From Methyloversatilis sp. (GTDB lineage Bacteria; Pseudomonadota; Gammaproteobacteria; Burkholderiales; Rhodocyclaceae), in NCBI GenBank assembly GCA_016791045.1, contig JAEUNO010000017.1:1-61873 (forward strand): 61,873 nucleotides of DNA. The letters run 5' to 3'. Below the pieces are notes generated by a model, which was not told the DNA's origin, did no database searches, and saw only the letters and a program-made list of their open reading frames with translations. A program made the position numbers and the translations under genes. Position 1 is the first letter of the stretch; each line of letters begins with the position of its first letter. Positions 44,367-54,256 of the stretch are shown here, in pieces.

Positions 44367-45293
44367 CTAGGCATCGCCCGGTGATCCAGCACCGGTGCTC
44401 TCCAAGTATTCCTGGAGCGCGCGCGCGCGCTCCTTCTTTGCTGCGTACACCGCCTTATGGGGTACAAAGCCGGATGCACGGTCAGCGCGCCGATTGTAGT
44501 TGTCGAATGCAGGCCTCAGGAACGCAGGGATGCGATGCCGCCAGCGCAGGTCCCGCATTAGCGATGGTCGGAAGTACCCCAGATCTATTTCACGTTGCAG
44601 GTCGGCTAGGGGAAGGCTGCCGTCGAGCAACATCCGGCGAACCTCGGCCAACCAAAGCCCCCCGAATTTGTTTCCCGCGTAGGTCCACGGCTGAGTATAG
44701 ACGTCCGTGTAGTGCAGCAAACAGGTGCTGGCATCGGCATGCTCAAGGCTGTTCCATTCGAACGGCACCCCGTAGTTGATGTCCTTTTCCTCGAGGATGC
44801 ACAGCTCATACATGAGCTGCTCATAGTTGAACCGGCCCTCGTCCATCGCGGCAACCAGGGCATCAATGGTCCAGTCCAAGCGGCTACAATCAAGGAGCAT
44901 CACCGCACACTGCTTTTGGCGCTTCCTCGGGGCGCCAGCTTTGAGTGTCGTGACATCACCGAATTTGACTTCCTTCTGAATGACTACCTTCGCGCCATCG
45001 AAAGGAATATCCCACAGCTCGCGGATATCGCGGAATACGAGCATGTCGGCATCCATGTAGATCGCTTTCCCACTGTAGCCGGCCAGTGCAGGGATGCAGA
45101 ATCGGCTGTACGAAAACCCCGTACGCTGGCCGTTGCGCGGGTCTTTGGGCCGAGGCACCGGCAAGTCCACCATGGGGATGACTTCGACCTTTGCCTTGGT
45201 GTGACGCTGGATCGAATACGCAAGCACGGGCACGGCAAGCATTTGGGAGCGGTCGGCACCCACATAGACACGAATGGTCTGGTTGTCAGTCAT
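44367..45293 (-). CDS. GT8-like glycosyltransferase (paralogue C)
   Basis: 308 aa. It shares the layout of the 34921 gene: IYMDADMLVFRDIRELWDIPF with intact DxD, AVMLLDCSRLDWTIDALV, FEWNSLEHADASTCLLHYTDVYTQPW. The N-terminal IRVYVGADRSQMLAVPVLAYSI is typical of glycogenin-like donor binding. It is probably a working transferase. It has 27 nt to the large glycosyltransferase gene before it and touches the next gene. Confidence 0.82.
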   Translation of the reverse strand: MTDNQTIRVYVGADRSQMLAVPVLAYSIQRHTKAKVEVIPMVDLPVPRPKDPRNGQRTGFSYSRFCIPALAGYSGKAIYMDADMLVFRDIRELWDIPFDGAKVVIQKEVKFGDVTTLKAGAPRKRQKQCAVMLLDCSRLDWTIDALVAAMDEGRFNYEQLMYELCILEEKDINYGVPFEWNSLEHADASTCLLHYTDVYTQPWTYAGNKFGGLWLAEVRRMLLDGSLPLADLQREIDLGYFRPSLMRDLRWRHRIPAFLRPAFDNYNRRADRASGFVPHKAVYAAKKERARALQEYLESTGAGSPGDA

Positions 45294-45320
45294 GCGCAGC
45301 TCCTTGCGTTATGCCCCTTC

Positions 45321-47726
45321 TCATCGAGTCCTCTCCCGTTTTAGAGCGACATGCGCAACCATATTACTGATGATCCGGTCGCCTGCGTCTTCATGGAGAA
45401 GCTTGTTGCGCACGAACTGTCTGCCGCGCTCCACCAATGCGCCGCGCGCATCGGCATCGAGCACCCCGTGCACAAACGCGTCCCAGTCGGCATCGGCGCG
45501 TATCAAGGTCAACGGCTCGTAGTTGGGCAACGCCATGTATTGGGCCACCACGGCGACCGGCAAATGTTGGCGAGCACCATCCACCGCAACGGTCGAGGGT
45601 GACGTGATGATCGCGCTCAGATGCCCCATCAGACTCGGCGCAGTAAACGGCTCCCAGGCGGACGACTGTGGATCGGCAATGACGATATTGTCCGCCTTCG
45701 GACCCTCACCCTTGAAGCGGGACGTCAGCCAGGCACCCGCGTGGTGCGGCTTGACCAGGAAGATCATCCTCGGAAATGCATGCGCCAGCCGTTGCACGTT
45801 TGTAATGAAGGACGTCCTGTACGAATCGCTGTACCGTGCCCAGTGCAGGTTCTCGAACACTCCGATGACGGGCATGCCAGGTGGCAACAACCCGCCCAGC
45901 TCCGCCCGGGCGACGTATGCGGGCTTCGGGCAGCCGATCGGCACACATTTGCGCCGGGTGTCGGGGCGAACCTTGGGGTGCAGAGTGTCCAGCCCCCCCC
46001 AGAGATAAATCCGCTGGGCCGCGAAATCGATCTTATCCACCGCCTGCAGTTCATCGTCATAGGTCAAGCCGATATTCTCGAAGCCGTGCTGCAGGGTAGC
46101 CGTGAACACGCCTTGTGCATTGGCGGCGTCCGTGAGCTTGCGTGTGAACCTGTGCGGCCTCAGGTTGGACTCCGATACCGTCAGCAACATCTTGACCGAG
46201 GCGGGAAATGCGAACGAGCGGTGGAGATAGAACTCTTCCTGCAGCAGTAGCAGCGCAATACCATTTGAATGTAAGGCCGCGACCAGACGCGGAGACTTCT
46301 TGACGAGCGTCATGTTGCAATACGCAGCGACTGAAATCCCCGCTTGCTGCGCCTGCAGGATGATCGGCAACGCCAGATCCAGATCCTGGGTGATGTTGAG
46401 CACCACCACCAGCTCCGCATCCGGCGCAGCTGCCGCCTGGGGTTCGGCCAGGACCCCGTCGATCACCCCCCCCCAGGCCGCGGCAATTGCGGCTGGTCCG
46501 TAAGTGCGCTGTATCAGCTCACGTCCGCGTGCGACGTCGGCCGCCGCCCGATGAGCATCGTGCAGATAGAGACGCAATCCCGCCAGGAAGTCATCGAGCA
46601 CGATACTGCCGGCAAGTGCCCCGAGCGCAGGTGTAGCCGTGGCCACCACGGGTACACCCGCCAGCAAGGCACTGGCAGTCCGGTTGGCGGACTTGCACAC
46701 ACTGAACTCGTCCAACGTGTTGGGCACCACCACCACCGACGCAAGCGCAAGTTGCTTCTTGATCGCGGCCGGTGACCACTCGACATACGTGGACGGAATA
46801 CGGAACGGCTCGATGTGGCGCTCGTATTTGTCCCGGTGGTTGGACACAACCACCAGCTCCACGTTGAACTCGCTCGCAATGGCCTCCAGCGGTATGCGAA
46901 TTTCCAGCAGGTCAAGCATGCCGAAGCGCGCATGGGGAGCCCCATGGATTCCAAACCACAAAATGCGTCGCGCATCGGGATCTGCCTCACGTTGCACCGC
47001 GACGACAGCTCGCGTTTGCCCGGTCCGGCAGGCCACCAATTTGCGCACCGAGTCGAAACGGCGGTAGGCACGCTTGGCCCAGGGCTTCCAGTGGAGTTCA
47101 AGCACGGCCCGATGGGCAAGGCGTTTGGTCAATGGGACCATGGCGACCGACTGCAAGGTCTGCGCGCGTCCAACGAACCGCATGACGCGCTTGCGGAACT
47201 TCTGGGCCACAGTCTTTCGCTGGCTCACGATTGCATGACCCAACCGAGCGCGCATTTGCTCCAGCACGTCGTGGGTTTCCAGCCCGTCCGGAATGACGTG
47301 CACCGGCATAGCAGCGTTCAGCTGGCTACGTACCACCTGTGCCAAAGGCTCCGTGGAGACGACCACGCCACTGGCAAGCCGTGCCATCGCAAGGAACATT
47401 TGCGCAGGGGTCGTAGTAGGCGCCAGTGCGGAAGATCCGTAGCTTGAGATGAAGATGTTATCGCACAGGTCAAGAAGCACCGGCAATCCGCGTGCAGACG
47501 CCAGTTGGGCAAGGGAAAAATCGTCCGCGGTGAAGCTCTTGACAAACACCAAAAGGTCTATCTCGGCGAGTTGCCCGCTGTCTGCATCAGAAAAAATCAG
47601 GCACTTGTAGCCTTTCTGCTCTAGTGCCAGAAGCGGCAACATGGCGCGGTAGCGCACACTCGCAACGCTAAAAGAGAGCGAGGCGACTTTCCAGCCGATT
47701 ACCAGTGGGTTCCCGTTGACACGCAA
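45321..47726 (-). CDS. Large two-part glycosyltransferase
   Basis: 801 aa, TTG start at 47726 with AGGAG about 10 nt upstream. The N-terminal half (to about 430) resembles a GT4-like GT-B enzyme (VVVPNTLDEFSVCKSANRTASALLAGVPVVAT, the donor site). The C-terminal half (about 440-800) is a second GT-B-like fold (VFENLHWARYSDSYRT, LVKPHHAGAWL, IITSPSTVAVDGARQHLPVAVVAQ) reminiscent of CDP-glycerol/sugar-phosphate transferases. It is the first gene of the cluster on this strand. A bifunctional enzyme or a transferase with a modified second domain are both possible. Confidence 0.65.
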   Translation of the reverse strand: MRVNGNPLVIGWKVASLSFSVASVRYRAMLPLLALEQKGYKCLIFSDADSGQLAEIDLLVFVKSFTADDFSLAQLASARGLPVLLDLCDNIFISSYGSSALAPTTTPAQMFLAMARLASGVVVSTEPLAQVVRSQLNAAMPVHVIPDGLETHDVLEQMRARLGHAIVSQRKTVAQKFRKRVMRFVGRAQTLQSVAMVPLTKRLAHRAVLELHWKPWAKRAYRRFDSVRKLVACRTGQTRAVVAVQREADPDARRILWFGIHGAPHARFGMLDLLEIRIPLEAIASEFNVELVVVSNHRDKYERHIEPFRIPSTYVEWSPAAIKKQLALASVVVVPNTLDEFSVCKSANRTASALLAGVPVVATATPALGALAGSIVLDDFLAGLRLYLHDAHRAAADVARGRELIQRTYGPAAIAAAWGGVIDGVLAEPQAAAAPDAELVVVLNITQDLDLALPIILQAQQAGISVAAYCNMTLVKKSPRLVAALHSNGIALLLLQEEFYLHRSFAFPASVKMLLTVSESNLRPHRFTRKLTDAANAQGVFTATLQHGFENIGLTYDDELQAVDKIDFAAQRIYLWGGLDTLHPKVRPDTRRKCVPIGCPKPAYVARAELGGLLPPGMPVIGVFENLHWARYSDSYRTSFITNVQRLAHAFPRMIFLVKPHHAGAWLTSRFKGEGPKADNIVIADPQSSAWEPFTAPSLMGHLSAIITSPSTVAVDGARQHLPVAVVAQYMALPNYEPLTLIRADADWDAFVHGVLDADARGALVERGRQFVRNKLLHEDAGDRIISNMVAHVALKRERTR

Positions 47727-47732
47727 AACGTA

Positions 47733-48620
47733 TCAGCTCCTTTCAGGGATTGCGTGAGGTGTCCCACGTTTTCCGTCATTCAAGCTGTCGCGCACGTCCG
47801 GCCATCTCCTGCCGATTATGAAGTTCGATCGAGTTATGCGAGAACGTGGTCGAGGATAGATACACCAAAGCGGAATGACGGCGGCCCTGGTTGTAGAACA
47901 CGGCGCAATTTGGGAGCAAATCGCTGCCAGCCTTGTTGCGAGTCGCGTAGCGCACTCCATGAACCCGCTCATGCTTAAGGCTGTTGAAGAAGCTCTCGGT
48001 CGGGCGATGCCCGAGACATTACCCTTGCGCGACATCGATACGCACATGCCATATATGATCAGGTCGGCTTGGTAAGCGTGACTGGCGTATTGGCTTCCTC
48101 GGTCTGAATGGAACAGCACATCGGGCCCTGGCCGCCGACGGAACTCAATCATCGACCGCGCACGGAGTACAAAGTCGGCCGTCCTGCGCAGCCTGACCGA
48201 CCAGTCGACCACCTCGCGGTTGGACAGATGGATACCACGACCAGATAAAGCAGCCGTCGGCGGTGACTATGTAAGTGATGTCGCCCGTCCACACGCGATT
48301 CTGAGCCACTGAAGCAAAGCCGCCATCAAGCATACTCGCGGCAGCGGGGCAGGCTGCGGACGTCTTCATCATCTTGTAACGCCGCTTGTGCAGCGTCCAG
48401 ATGCCATTCCCACGCGTTCGATGTGCCGACAGATGCGGTAGCGACGCGCGTACAGTTCGGCGTGAGCGCGTTGTGCGCCATGAGTTGACCGAATCACAGG
48501 CTCAACGTCTTCGGCTGTTTGGACTATGCCGAGAACCTTATCGTTACGCTTCACGGCCTGCTCTTTGAACTCGGTAGAGCGCGACTCCAACGAGATTGAA
48601 GTCATTTCGAGCGTTTGCAA
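47733..48620 (-). pseudogene. Decayed IS3-family OrfB transposase
   Basis: Three frames, read in order from 48620 down, together recall an IS3 OrfB: HGAQRAHAELYARRYRICRHIERVGM, then NRVWTGDITYIVTADGCF, then DVLFHSDRGSQYASHAYQADL with MSRKGN. The frame shifts at about 48370 and 48200 and the loss of the last catalytic region show it is inactive. It lies between the end of the polysaccharide cluster and tRNA-Ala. A complete OrfA is not seen here. Confidence 0.8.
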
Positions 48621-48703
48621 TTCACATTCATAGCCGGTTTTCCCAGCCCGTTCACCAAGATGACGCCGAAGGCCTTTGTTAAATCAAGATTATATAAAAC
48701 GGA

Positions 48704-48779
<76 letters not shown>

Positions 48780-48879
48780 AACGAGCGCGCAGTATAGTGC
48801 GCCTCAGGCGGCTTGTGAAGGAACGTGCGACGCAGAAACCGGTCGCATGGCTGCACGGAATAAAGTGACGGAGCAAACG

Positions 48880-49623
48880 ATGGAATCGGACAAAACACGC
48901 GGGCAGGAACGCCGGCTTTTCATGCGCAACGGCATCGCGCTACTGGCGGCGGGCTCGGTACCGGCCTTGCTGTCAGGCTGCGCGACGGCCGGGCTGTATT
49001 CGAAGGTTGGCGATCACGATGCGTCGACGATTGCGACGGGGGATGAATGGGCCTACGACGAGCTGAACGGTTACAACCGCGAGCGCCAGGCGCAGATTCG
49101 CTACATTGCAGAGGCAGGGGCTTCGCCGGTGCTGCGGCTTGAAGTCGAGGGCAAGCCGCTGAGCGGCCTGCGCCACGACCAGCGCGAGGAATACGACGCG
49201 CCATGGGTCGTCACGCGCGATTCGGTGTACGACTACGACAACCTGTACAACCCGCCGCTGCCGCTGCTGCCCGCGCTGCTCGAGCCGGGCGCACGCGAAA
49301 GCTGGCAGTCGATGGTGGTGCATGACCCGAAGTCGCGTGCCAGGCGCTGGCATGTGCAGATCGACGCCCTGCGCACCGAGTCGGTCACAGTGCCGGCAGG
49401 CACGTTCGAGGCGCTGAACGTGCGCCGGCTGATCAAGTTCGAGCACCCGGATTTCTTCCGCAGCCACTCGGAGCGGGTCGAAAACCTGTGGTACGCGCCG
49501 GCGGTGAAACGCTGGGTGAAGCGCGAATGGCGCGGGCAGTACCTGCAGAAGATGCGCGCCCGCATGCCCTACTTTCGCGAAGACTGGATCGTCTGGGAAC
49601 TGACGTCGTTCAGAGTGGCGTGA
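48880..49623 (+). CDS. Predicted lipoprotein, unknown function
   Basis: 247 aa from the ATG at 48880 with GGAG upstream. The N-terminal RR followed by a hydrophobic stretch and the lipobox LLSGC (cleavage before Cys) predicts a lipoprotein, possibly with a twin-arginine flavour. The mature part has VWWR-like repeats only in the sense of WYAPAVKRWVKREWRG and no enzyme motif. Its last 14 bases overlap the convergent threonylcarbamoyl-AMP synthase gene. Function unknown. Confidence 0.75.
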   Translation: MESDKTRGQERRLFMRNGIALLAAGSVPALLSGCATAGLYSKVGDHDASTIATGDEWAYDELNGYNRERQAQIRYIAEAGASPVLRLEVEGKPLSGLRHDQREEYDAPWVVTRDSVYDYDNLYNPPLPLLPALLEPGARESWQSMVVHDPKSRARRWHVQIDALRTESVTVPAGTFEALNVRRLIKFEHPDFFRSHSERVENLWYAPAVKRWVKREWRGQYLQKMRARMPYFREDWIVWELTSFRVA

Positions 49624-50590
49624 TGCCCGCCCCGGCCAGCGCGCGCTTGAGCCGGTCGTTCACCGCCGACCAGGGGCCGGCCTCCGGCGTCGCCTCGATC
49701 ACGATCATCGCACCACCGCTGGCGTCGGCTTCGCGCAGGGCGGCGTAAAGGCCGTGCGCGTAGCCCGCCGGATCAGCCGGCAGCATGCTCCAGTGGTGCG
49801 GACAATCTGCCAGCGGCGGCTGGGAATGGGCGATCACGGCACAGCGGCGCCCGCTGTGGCGAAAGGCGTTCAGGAAATCGCGCAGGCGTTCGCCGGCGAC
49901 TTTCTTCATCGGCGTGCGCGGCGCGTAATGCGCCGCCAGCGTGCCTGATGCGCGCGGTGTGCCCTGCCCGGCCGCGTCGGCCAGCGGGCGACCGATCACC
50001 GCTTCGATCTGTGCCGCCGATATCGCCCCCGGACGCAGGATGCGCGGCGCCTCACCCGACAGATCGAGAATGGTCGATTCGATGCCGATTTCGCAGGCGC
50101 CACCGTCCAGCACGGTGATCGCGTCGCCGAATTCATCGCGGACATGCGCGGCGGTGGTCGGGCTGATGCGGCCGTAGCGATTCGCCGACGGCGCAGCCAC
50201 CCCGCTTCCGAACGCACGCAACAACTGCAGCGCGACGGGATGCGCCGGAACCCTCAGACCGACCGTGTCCTGCCCGCCGGTGACTTCGTCAGGTACATCG
50301 GCGTCGCGTTTCAGGATCAGCGTCAGCGGCCCGGGCCAGAAGGCATTTGCCAGCGCGATCGCTTCGCGCGGGATGTCGCGCGCCCAGTCGACCATCAGGG
50401 CGGTCTCCGGCAGGTGGACGATCAGCGGATGATCCGCCGGCCGGCCCTTCGCCGAGAAGATCCGGCGCACCGCATCGGGGTTCAGTGCATCGGCGCCCAG
50501 GCCATATACGGTTTCGGTCGGAAACGCGACCAGCTCGCCGGCCCGCAGCGATCGGGCCGCCGCGTCGATATCCGCACTGCCCGCCACCAC
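49610..50590 (-). CDS. tsaC: Threonylcarbamoyl-AMP synthase (Sua5 type)
   Basis: 326 aa; makes the activated threonylcarbamoyl group for t6A37 in tRNA. The YrdC-type core shows LVAFPTETVYGLGADA, IFSAKGRPADHPLIVHL and FWPGPLTLIL; the C-terminal about 110 residues after the ASGTLAAHYAPRTP linker form the Sua5 domain, so it is the long form. The GTG at 50590 (with another at 50587) is used because the purK stop lies at 50596. Its 3' end overlaps the lipoprotein gene. Confidence 0.9.
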   Translation of the reverse strand: MVAGSADIDAAARSLRAGELVAFPTETVYGLGADALNPDAVRRIFSAKGRPADHPLIVHLPETALMVDWARDIPREAIALANAFWPGPLTLILKRDADVPDEVTGGQDTVGLRVPAHPVALQLLRAFGSGVAAPSANRYGRISPTTAAHVRDEFGDAITVLDGGACEIGIESTILDLSGEAPRILRPGAISAAQIEAVIGRPLADAAGQGTPRASGTLAAHYAPRTPMKKVAGERLRDFLNAFRHSGRRCAVIAHSQPPLADCPHHWSMLPADPAGYAHGLYAALREADASGGAMIVIEATPEAGPWSAVNDRLKRALAGAGITPL

Positions 50591-50595
50591 GCGGC

Positions 50596-51741
50596 TCAGT
50601 CCTCGATGCCGAGCGCTGAACGTGCGTTCATCGCCAGATCGATGACGGGCTCGCCGGACTCGCCCAGCACCGTGAAGTGCCCCATCTTGCGACCATGGCG
50701 CGCATGGTGCTTGCGATACAGATGCAGCTTCAATCCGGGGACGCGCAGCAGGCGCGACCATTCGGGCTCGTGCGCATGGTGCGGATCACGCTCGTACCAC
50801 AGGTCACCCAGAAGATTGACCATCACCGCACGCGAATGCTGTCGCGCGTCGCCCAGCGGCAGGCCGCACAGGATGCGAACCTGCTGCTCAAACTGGCTGG
50901 TGACACACGCATCGATCGTGTAGTGACCGCTGTTGTGCGGTCGCGGTGCCATTTCATTGACCAGCAGCCGGCCTTCCGAAATGAAGAATTCGACGCCGAG
51001 TACCCCTACGTAACCCAGTTCGGCGGCGATGCCGATCGCCATTTCAGTCGCTTCGGCGGCCTGCGCGCCGCTGATGCGTGCCGGCGCGATGCTCACGTCC
51101 AGGATGCCGTTGCGATGGCTGTTCTCCGCGATGGGAAAAGGCTCGACTCGGCCGGCCGAATCGCGGGCCAGCACGCAGGACACTTCCATGTCGAGCGTCA
51201 GCATCTTTTCCAGCACGCAGGCTTCGCCGCGGAAACCTTCGAACGCAGCCTTGGCTTCCGCCACGTTGGCCACCCGCGCCTGCCCCTTGCCGTCATAACC
51301 GAAGCGCGCCACCTTCAGCACCGCCGGGAACAGCGCCGGATCGACCGACTCGATCTGCACGGCGCTGGTGACCGCGGCGAACGGCCCGACCGCGAAACCG
51401 CGATCCGACAGGAAAGTTTTTTCGGCGATGCGATTCTGCGCCACGGCCACGCACTCGGCATTCGGACGGGTCGGGATGAATTTGGCGAGATGGTCCAGCG
51501 TGTCTGCCGGCACGTTCTCGAATTCGGTGGTCACCGCCGCACAGCCTTGCGCCAGTCGCTCCAGCGCATCCGCGTCGTCGTAGGCGGCACACAGGTGTTC
51601 ATCGGCCGCCCGCCCGGCCGGACTGTTCCGGTCCGGATCAAGCACGATCACCCGATAACCCATCTCATGAGCGGCCAGCACGAAGAAGCGGCCAAGCTGG
51701 CCGCCTCCCAGCATGCCCAGTGTCGCGGGAGGAAGAATCAT
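50596..51741 (-). CDS. purK: 5-(carboxyamino)imidazole ribonucleotide synthase PurK
   Basis: 381-aa ATP-grasp enzyme of purine synthesis that converts AIR to N5-CAIR. It has GMLGGGQLGRFFVLAA at the start, TTEFENVP, KVARFGYDGKGQ and the RPHNSGHYTIDAC signature. It reads in the same direction as purE (167 nt upstream on this strand) and just precedes the Sua5-type gene, a common association. Length is normal. Confidence 0.97.
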   Translation of the reverse strand: MILPPATLGMLGGGQLGRFFVLAAHEMGYRVIVLDPDRNSPAGRAADEHLCAAYDDADALERLAQGCAAVTTEFENVPADTLDHLAKFIPTRPNAECVAVAQNRIAEKTFLSDRGFAVGPFAAVTSAVQIESVDPALFPAVLKVARFGYDGKGQARVANVAEAKAAFEGFRGEACVLEKMLTLDMEVSCVLARDSAGRVEPFPIAENSHRNGILDVSIAPARISGAQAAEATEMAIGIAAELGYVGVLGVEFFISEGRLLVNEMAPRPHNSGHYTIDACVTSQFEQQVRILCGLPLGDARQHSRAVMVNLLGDLWYERDPHHAHEPEWSRLLRVPGLKLHLYRKHHARHGRKMGHFTVLGESGEPVIDLAMNARSALGIED

Positions 51742-51909
51742 GTGTTGCGACTCCGATGAAAGCGCTTCGTACCGGCATCGCCCATAGATGACGAAGCATT
51801 GCCCGAAGTGGAATGAAATTCAACGAATACAAGAACCTGCACAACGAGAACCCATACGACGTCTGCCAGACAGCTTGCCGATGCCTGCCTGCGGCACCGG
51901 AACGCGTGC

Positions 51910-52416
51910 TCAGCCGTCAAGCTTCATGTCGAGCACGGTCTGGGTCTGCCGCGCGCGGAAGGCATCGAGCGCACGGGCGAGCGCTGCATCTTCGCCCGCC
52001 AGCATAGCAATCGCAAACAGCGCCGCATTGGCCGCGCCCGCTTCGCCGATGGCGAAGGTGGCGACCGGAACGCCTTTCGGCATCTGTACGATCGACAGCA
52101 GCGAATCCATGCCGTTGAGTGCTTTCGATTGCACCGGCACACCCAGTACAGGCACAGTGGTCTTCGCCGCCAGCATGCCTGGCAGATGCGCGGCGCCGCC
52201 GGCCCCGGCGATGATGGCGCGCAGGCCGCGCGCGCGCGCCTGCTCGGCATAGGTGAACAGCAGGTCCGGCGTGCGGTGCGCCGACACGACACGCGCCTCG
52301 AACGGCACGCCGAATTGCTCGAGCAGCGCTGTTGCGGCGCGCAGCGTGTCCCAGTCGGAATTCGACCCCATCACCACGCCAACCTGGGGCGCTCGCGCCG
52401 CTTCAGAAGCACTCAT
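51910..52416 (-). CDS. purE: N5-CAIR mutase PurE
   Basis: 168 aa, class I PurE, which interconverts N5-CAIR and CAIR. It has [36 protein letters not shown] and [22 protein letters not shown]. The ATG at 52416 is preferred to a TTG at 52422. It is first in the purEK unit. The gap to purK (168 bases) shows no gene. Confidence 0.97.
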   Translation of the reverse strand: MSASEAARAPQVGVVMGSNSDWDTLRAATALLEQFGVPFEARVVSAHRTPDLLFTYAEQARARGLRAIIAGAGGAAHLPGMLAAKTTVPVLGVPVQSKALNGMDSLLSIVQMPKGVPVATFAIGEAGAANAALFAIAMLAGEDAALARALDAFRARQTQTVLDMKLDG

Positions 52417-52483
52417 CGTCAAGGTCCTCCGGCAGCCCGTGCCGCCCGGAAAAAGGTGCGAACTTTACACCTGTGCGGCAATA

Positions 52484-52527
52484 AATGAAAAAGCGAAGGG
52501 GCACCGGTTCCCCCGATGCCCCTTCGC
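52484..52527 (-). terminator. Rho-independent terminator after the DEAD-box gene
   Basis: A perfect 11-bp stem, GCGAAGGGGCA (52493-52503) with TGCCCCTTCGC (52517-52527), and on the minus strand a TTTTTCATTT tail. It ends the helicase transcript before purE. Confidence 0.85.
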
Positions 52528-52549
52528 CCGCGCCAGGCTGGTTCAGCGA

Positions 52550-53845
52550 TCAGTCCGGGCGACGTGCCCGGTCGGTGCGGCCACCGCCTGCGCCACCACG
52601 GTAACCCCCTTCGCGGCGCGGTGCGCCACCCGGCTTTGCACCCCAGCCGCCCGGACGAGCCGAGCTGCCCGGACGAGCACTGCGCGGTGCCGTGCTGCGC
52701 GGTTGTACGCGCGGCTCCAGACCCGGAATGGTGTGCACCGGAATGACGTGGCGGATGAAGCGTTCGATCGTCTTGACGCGGCGCACATCATCGCCCGACG
52801 CCAGGCTCACTGCGATGCCGCTGCGGCCGGCACGGCCCGTGCGGCCGATACGGTGCACATAATCTTCAGCCGACTTCGGCAGGTCGAAATTGATCACGTG
52901 GCTGATACCGGCCACGTCGATGCCGCGCGCGGCGACATCGGTCGCCACCAGCACGCGCAGCGCACCACGACGAAGATGACCCAGTGTGCGGTTGCGTTCG
53001 CCCTGATGCATGTCGCCATGCAGCGCAGCCGCGAGGAAACCGTTTTCACCCAGCGTTTCGGCGATCTGATCTGCGTCGCGCTTGGTCGCCGTGAACACGA
53101 TGGCCTGTTCGACGTCTTCACCGCGCAGCAGGTGGTCGAGCAGACGCTGCTTGTGGCCCATGCCGTCGGCGAACAGCAGACGCTGTTCGATCTTTTCGTG
53201 CTGTGCTGCGGTGGCGACGATTTCGATACGCTGTGCATCGCGCGTCAGGCGCTCGGCCAGACGGCAGACACGCGGTTCGAAGGTGGCCGAGAACAGCAGC
53301 GTCTGGCGATTCTGCGGCAGGCGATCAACGATCGCTTCGATATCTTCGATGAAACCCATGTCGAGCATGCGGTCGGCTTCGTCAAGCACCAGCATTTCGA
53401 GGCGGCCGAAGTCAATGCGGCCGCTGTCCATCTGGTCGATCAGGCGACCGGGCGTGGCGACCAGCACTTCGTACGGCTGGGCCAGCAGCTTGTTCTGCAT
53501 GACATAGGATGTACCGCCGACCACGCTGACTGCCTTGGCGTAGCGCATACCCTTGCCGTACTTGCGGCAGGCTTCGGTCACCTGGATCGCCAGTTCGCGG
53601 GTCGGGGTCAGCACCAGCACGCGGGGACCGCGCGCCTTGACCGACGACTCCTGCATCAGGCGATTCAGAGCCGGCCACATGAATGCGGCGGTCTTGCCCG
53701 AGCCGGTTTGCGAAGACACCATCAGGTCACGGCCGGCCAGCGCAGCAGGCACTGCCTTCTGCTGAACGTCCGTGGGATTGGGATAACCGGCCTCGACGAT
53801 TGCGCCAAGAAGGTTTTCGTTGAGACCGAGTTCTGAGAATTCCAT
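52550..53845 (-). CDS. DEAD-box RNA helicase (RhlE-like)
   Basis: 431 aa. Q-motif region (FSELGLNENLL), Walker A SQTGSGKT, PTRELAIQ, LDEADRMLDMGF with DEAD, SATF, and C-terminal ARGIDVAG and HRIGRTGRAGR are all intact. The tail after 370 is basic, Gly/Arg/Pro-rich (RPGSSARPGGWG, GGYRGGAGGG) like RNA-binding tails. The start at 53845 (MEFSELGLNE) is chosen over an upstream frame. RNA remodelling, perhaps in cold or ribosome assembly, is likely. Confidence 0.92.
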   Translation of the reverse strand: MEFSELGLNENLLGAIVEAGYPNPTDVQQKAVPAALAGRDLMVSSQTGSGKTAAFMWPALNRLMQESSVKARGPRVLVLTPTRELAIQVTEACRKYGKGMRYAKAVSVVGGTSYVMQNKLLAQPYEVLVATPGRLIDQMDSGRIDFGRLEMLVLDEADRMLDMGFIEDIEAIVDRLPQNRQTLLFSATFEPRVCRLAERLTRDAQRIEIVATAAQHEKIEQRLLFADGMGHKQRLLDHLLRGEDVEQAIVFTATKRDADQIAETLGENGFLAAALHGDMHQGERNRTLGHLRRGALRVLVATDVAARGIDVAGISHVINFDLPKSAEDYVHRIGRTGRAGRSGIAVSLASGDDVRRVKTIERFIRHVIPVHTIPGLEPRVQPRSTAPRSARPGSSARPGGWGAKPGGAPRREGGYRGGAGGGRTDRARRPD

Positions 53846-54256
53846 GAGTTTTTTCCACACGATGGCCACCGTCCGCGCTGCACGGAGCAGAACGGAGGGA
53901 GCGGGTTGGTCGGGCGAAGTCCCGACGATCTATCGGCACTAACCGATCAACCACGCATGACCAAACAGGCGGGAGAAAAAGACAGGCCAGGGACGATAAC
54001 TTGCTGTGCACGCACCGGAATCACCCGGAAGCCGATCGTAAATCGGCCGCTCTGCACTGAGGGCGGACTTTACAGACGCTCGCGTATGTTTGCAAGTGCT
54101 TTTTCGCATTGCAACATTTCACGCGCCAACCCGAATGCGGTGCGCTGCATCCAGCCTGTCCGGTTTCGGGTATCAGACAGACAAACCGTGTTCTGGCACG
54201 ATCGGCGAGCTTGCTGACATACTTCGGCCGGTTCGCCCCTTCACCCGGATGACTTG
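53846..54256. other. Intergenic region between divergent helicase and sigma genes
   Basis: About 410 bases with no convincing gene. A small hairpin (GTCGGG/CCCGAC, near 53911-53928) may lie in the helicase leader. The promoters of both divergent units must lie here, but I cannot define their elements from sequence alone. Confidence 0.4.

Noticed and set aside
52253-53836. 527-aa frame opposite the DEAD-box gene
   Set aside because: Antisense to clear helicase motifs, composed of low-complexity Ala/Arg/Gln stretches.
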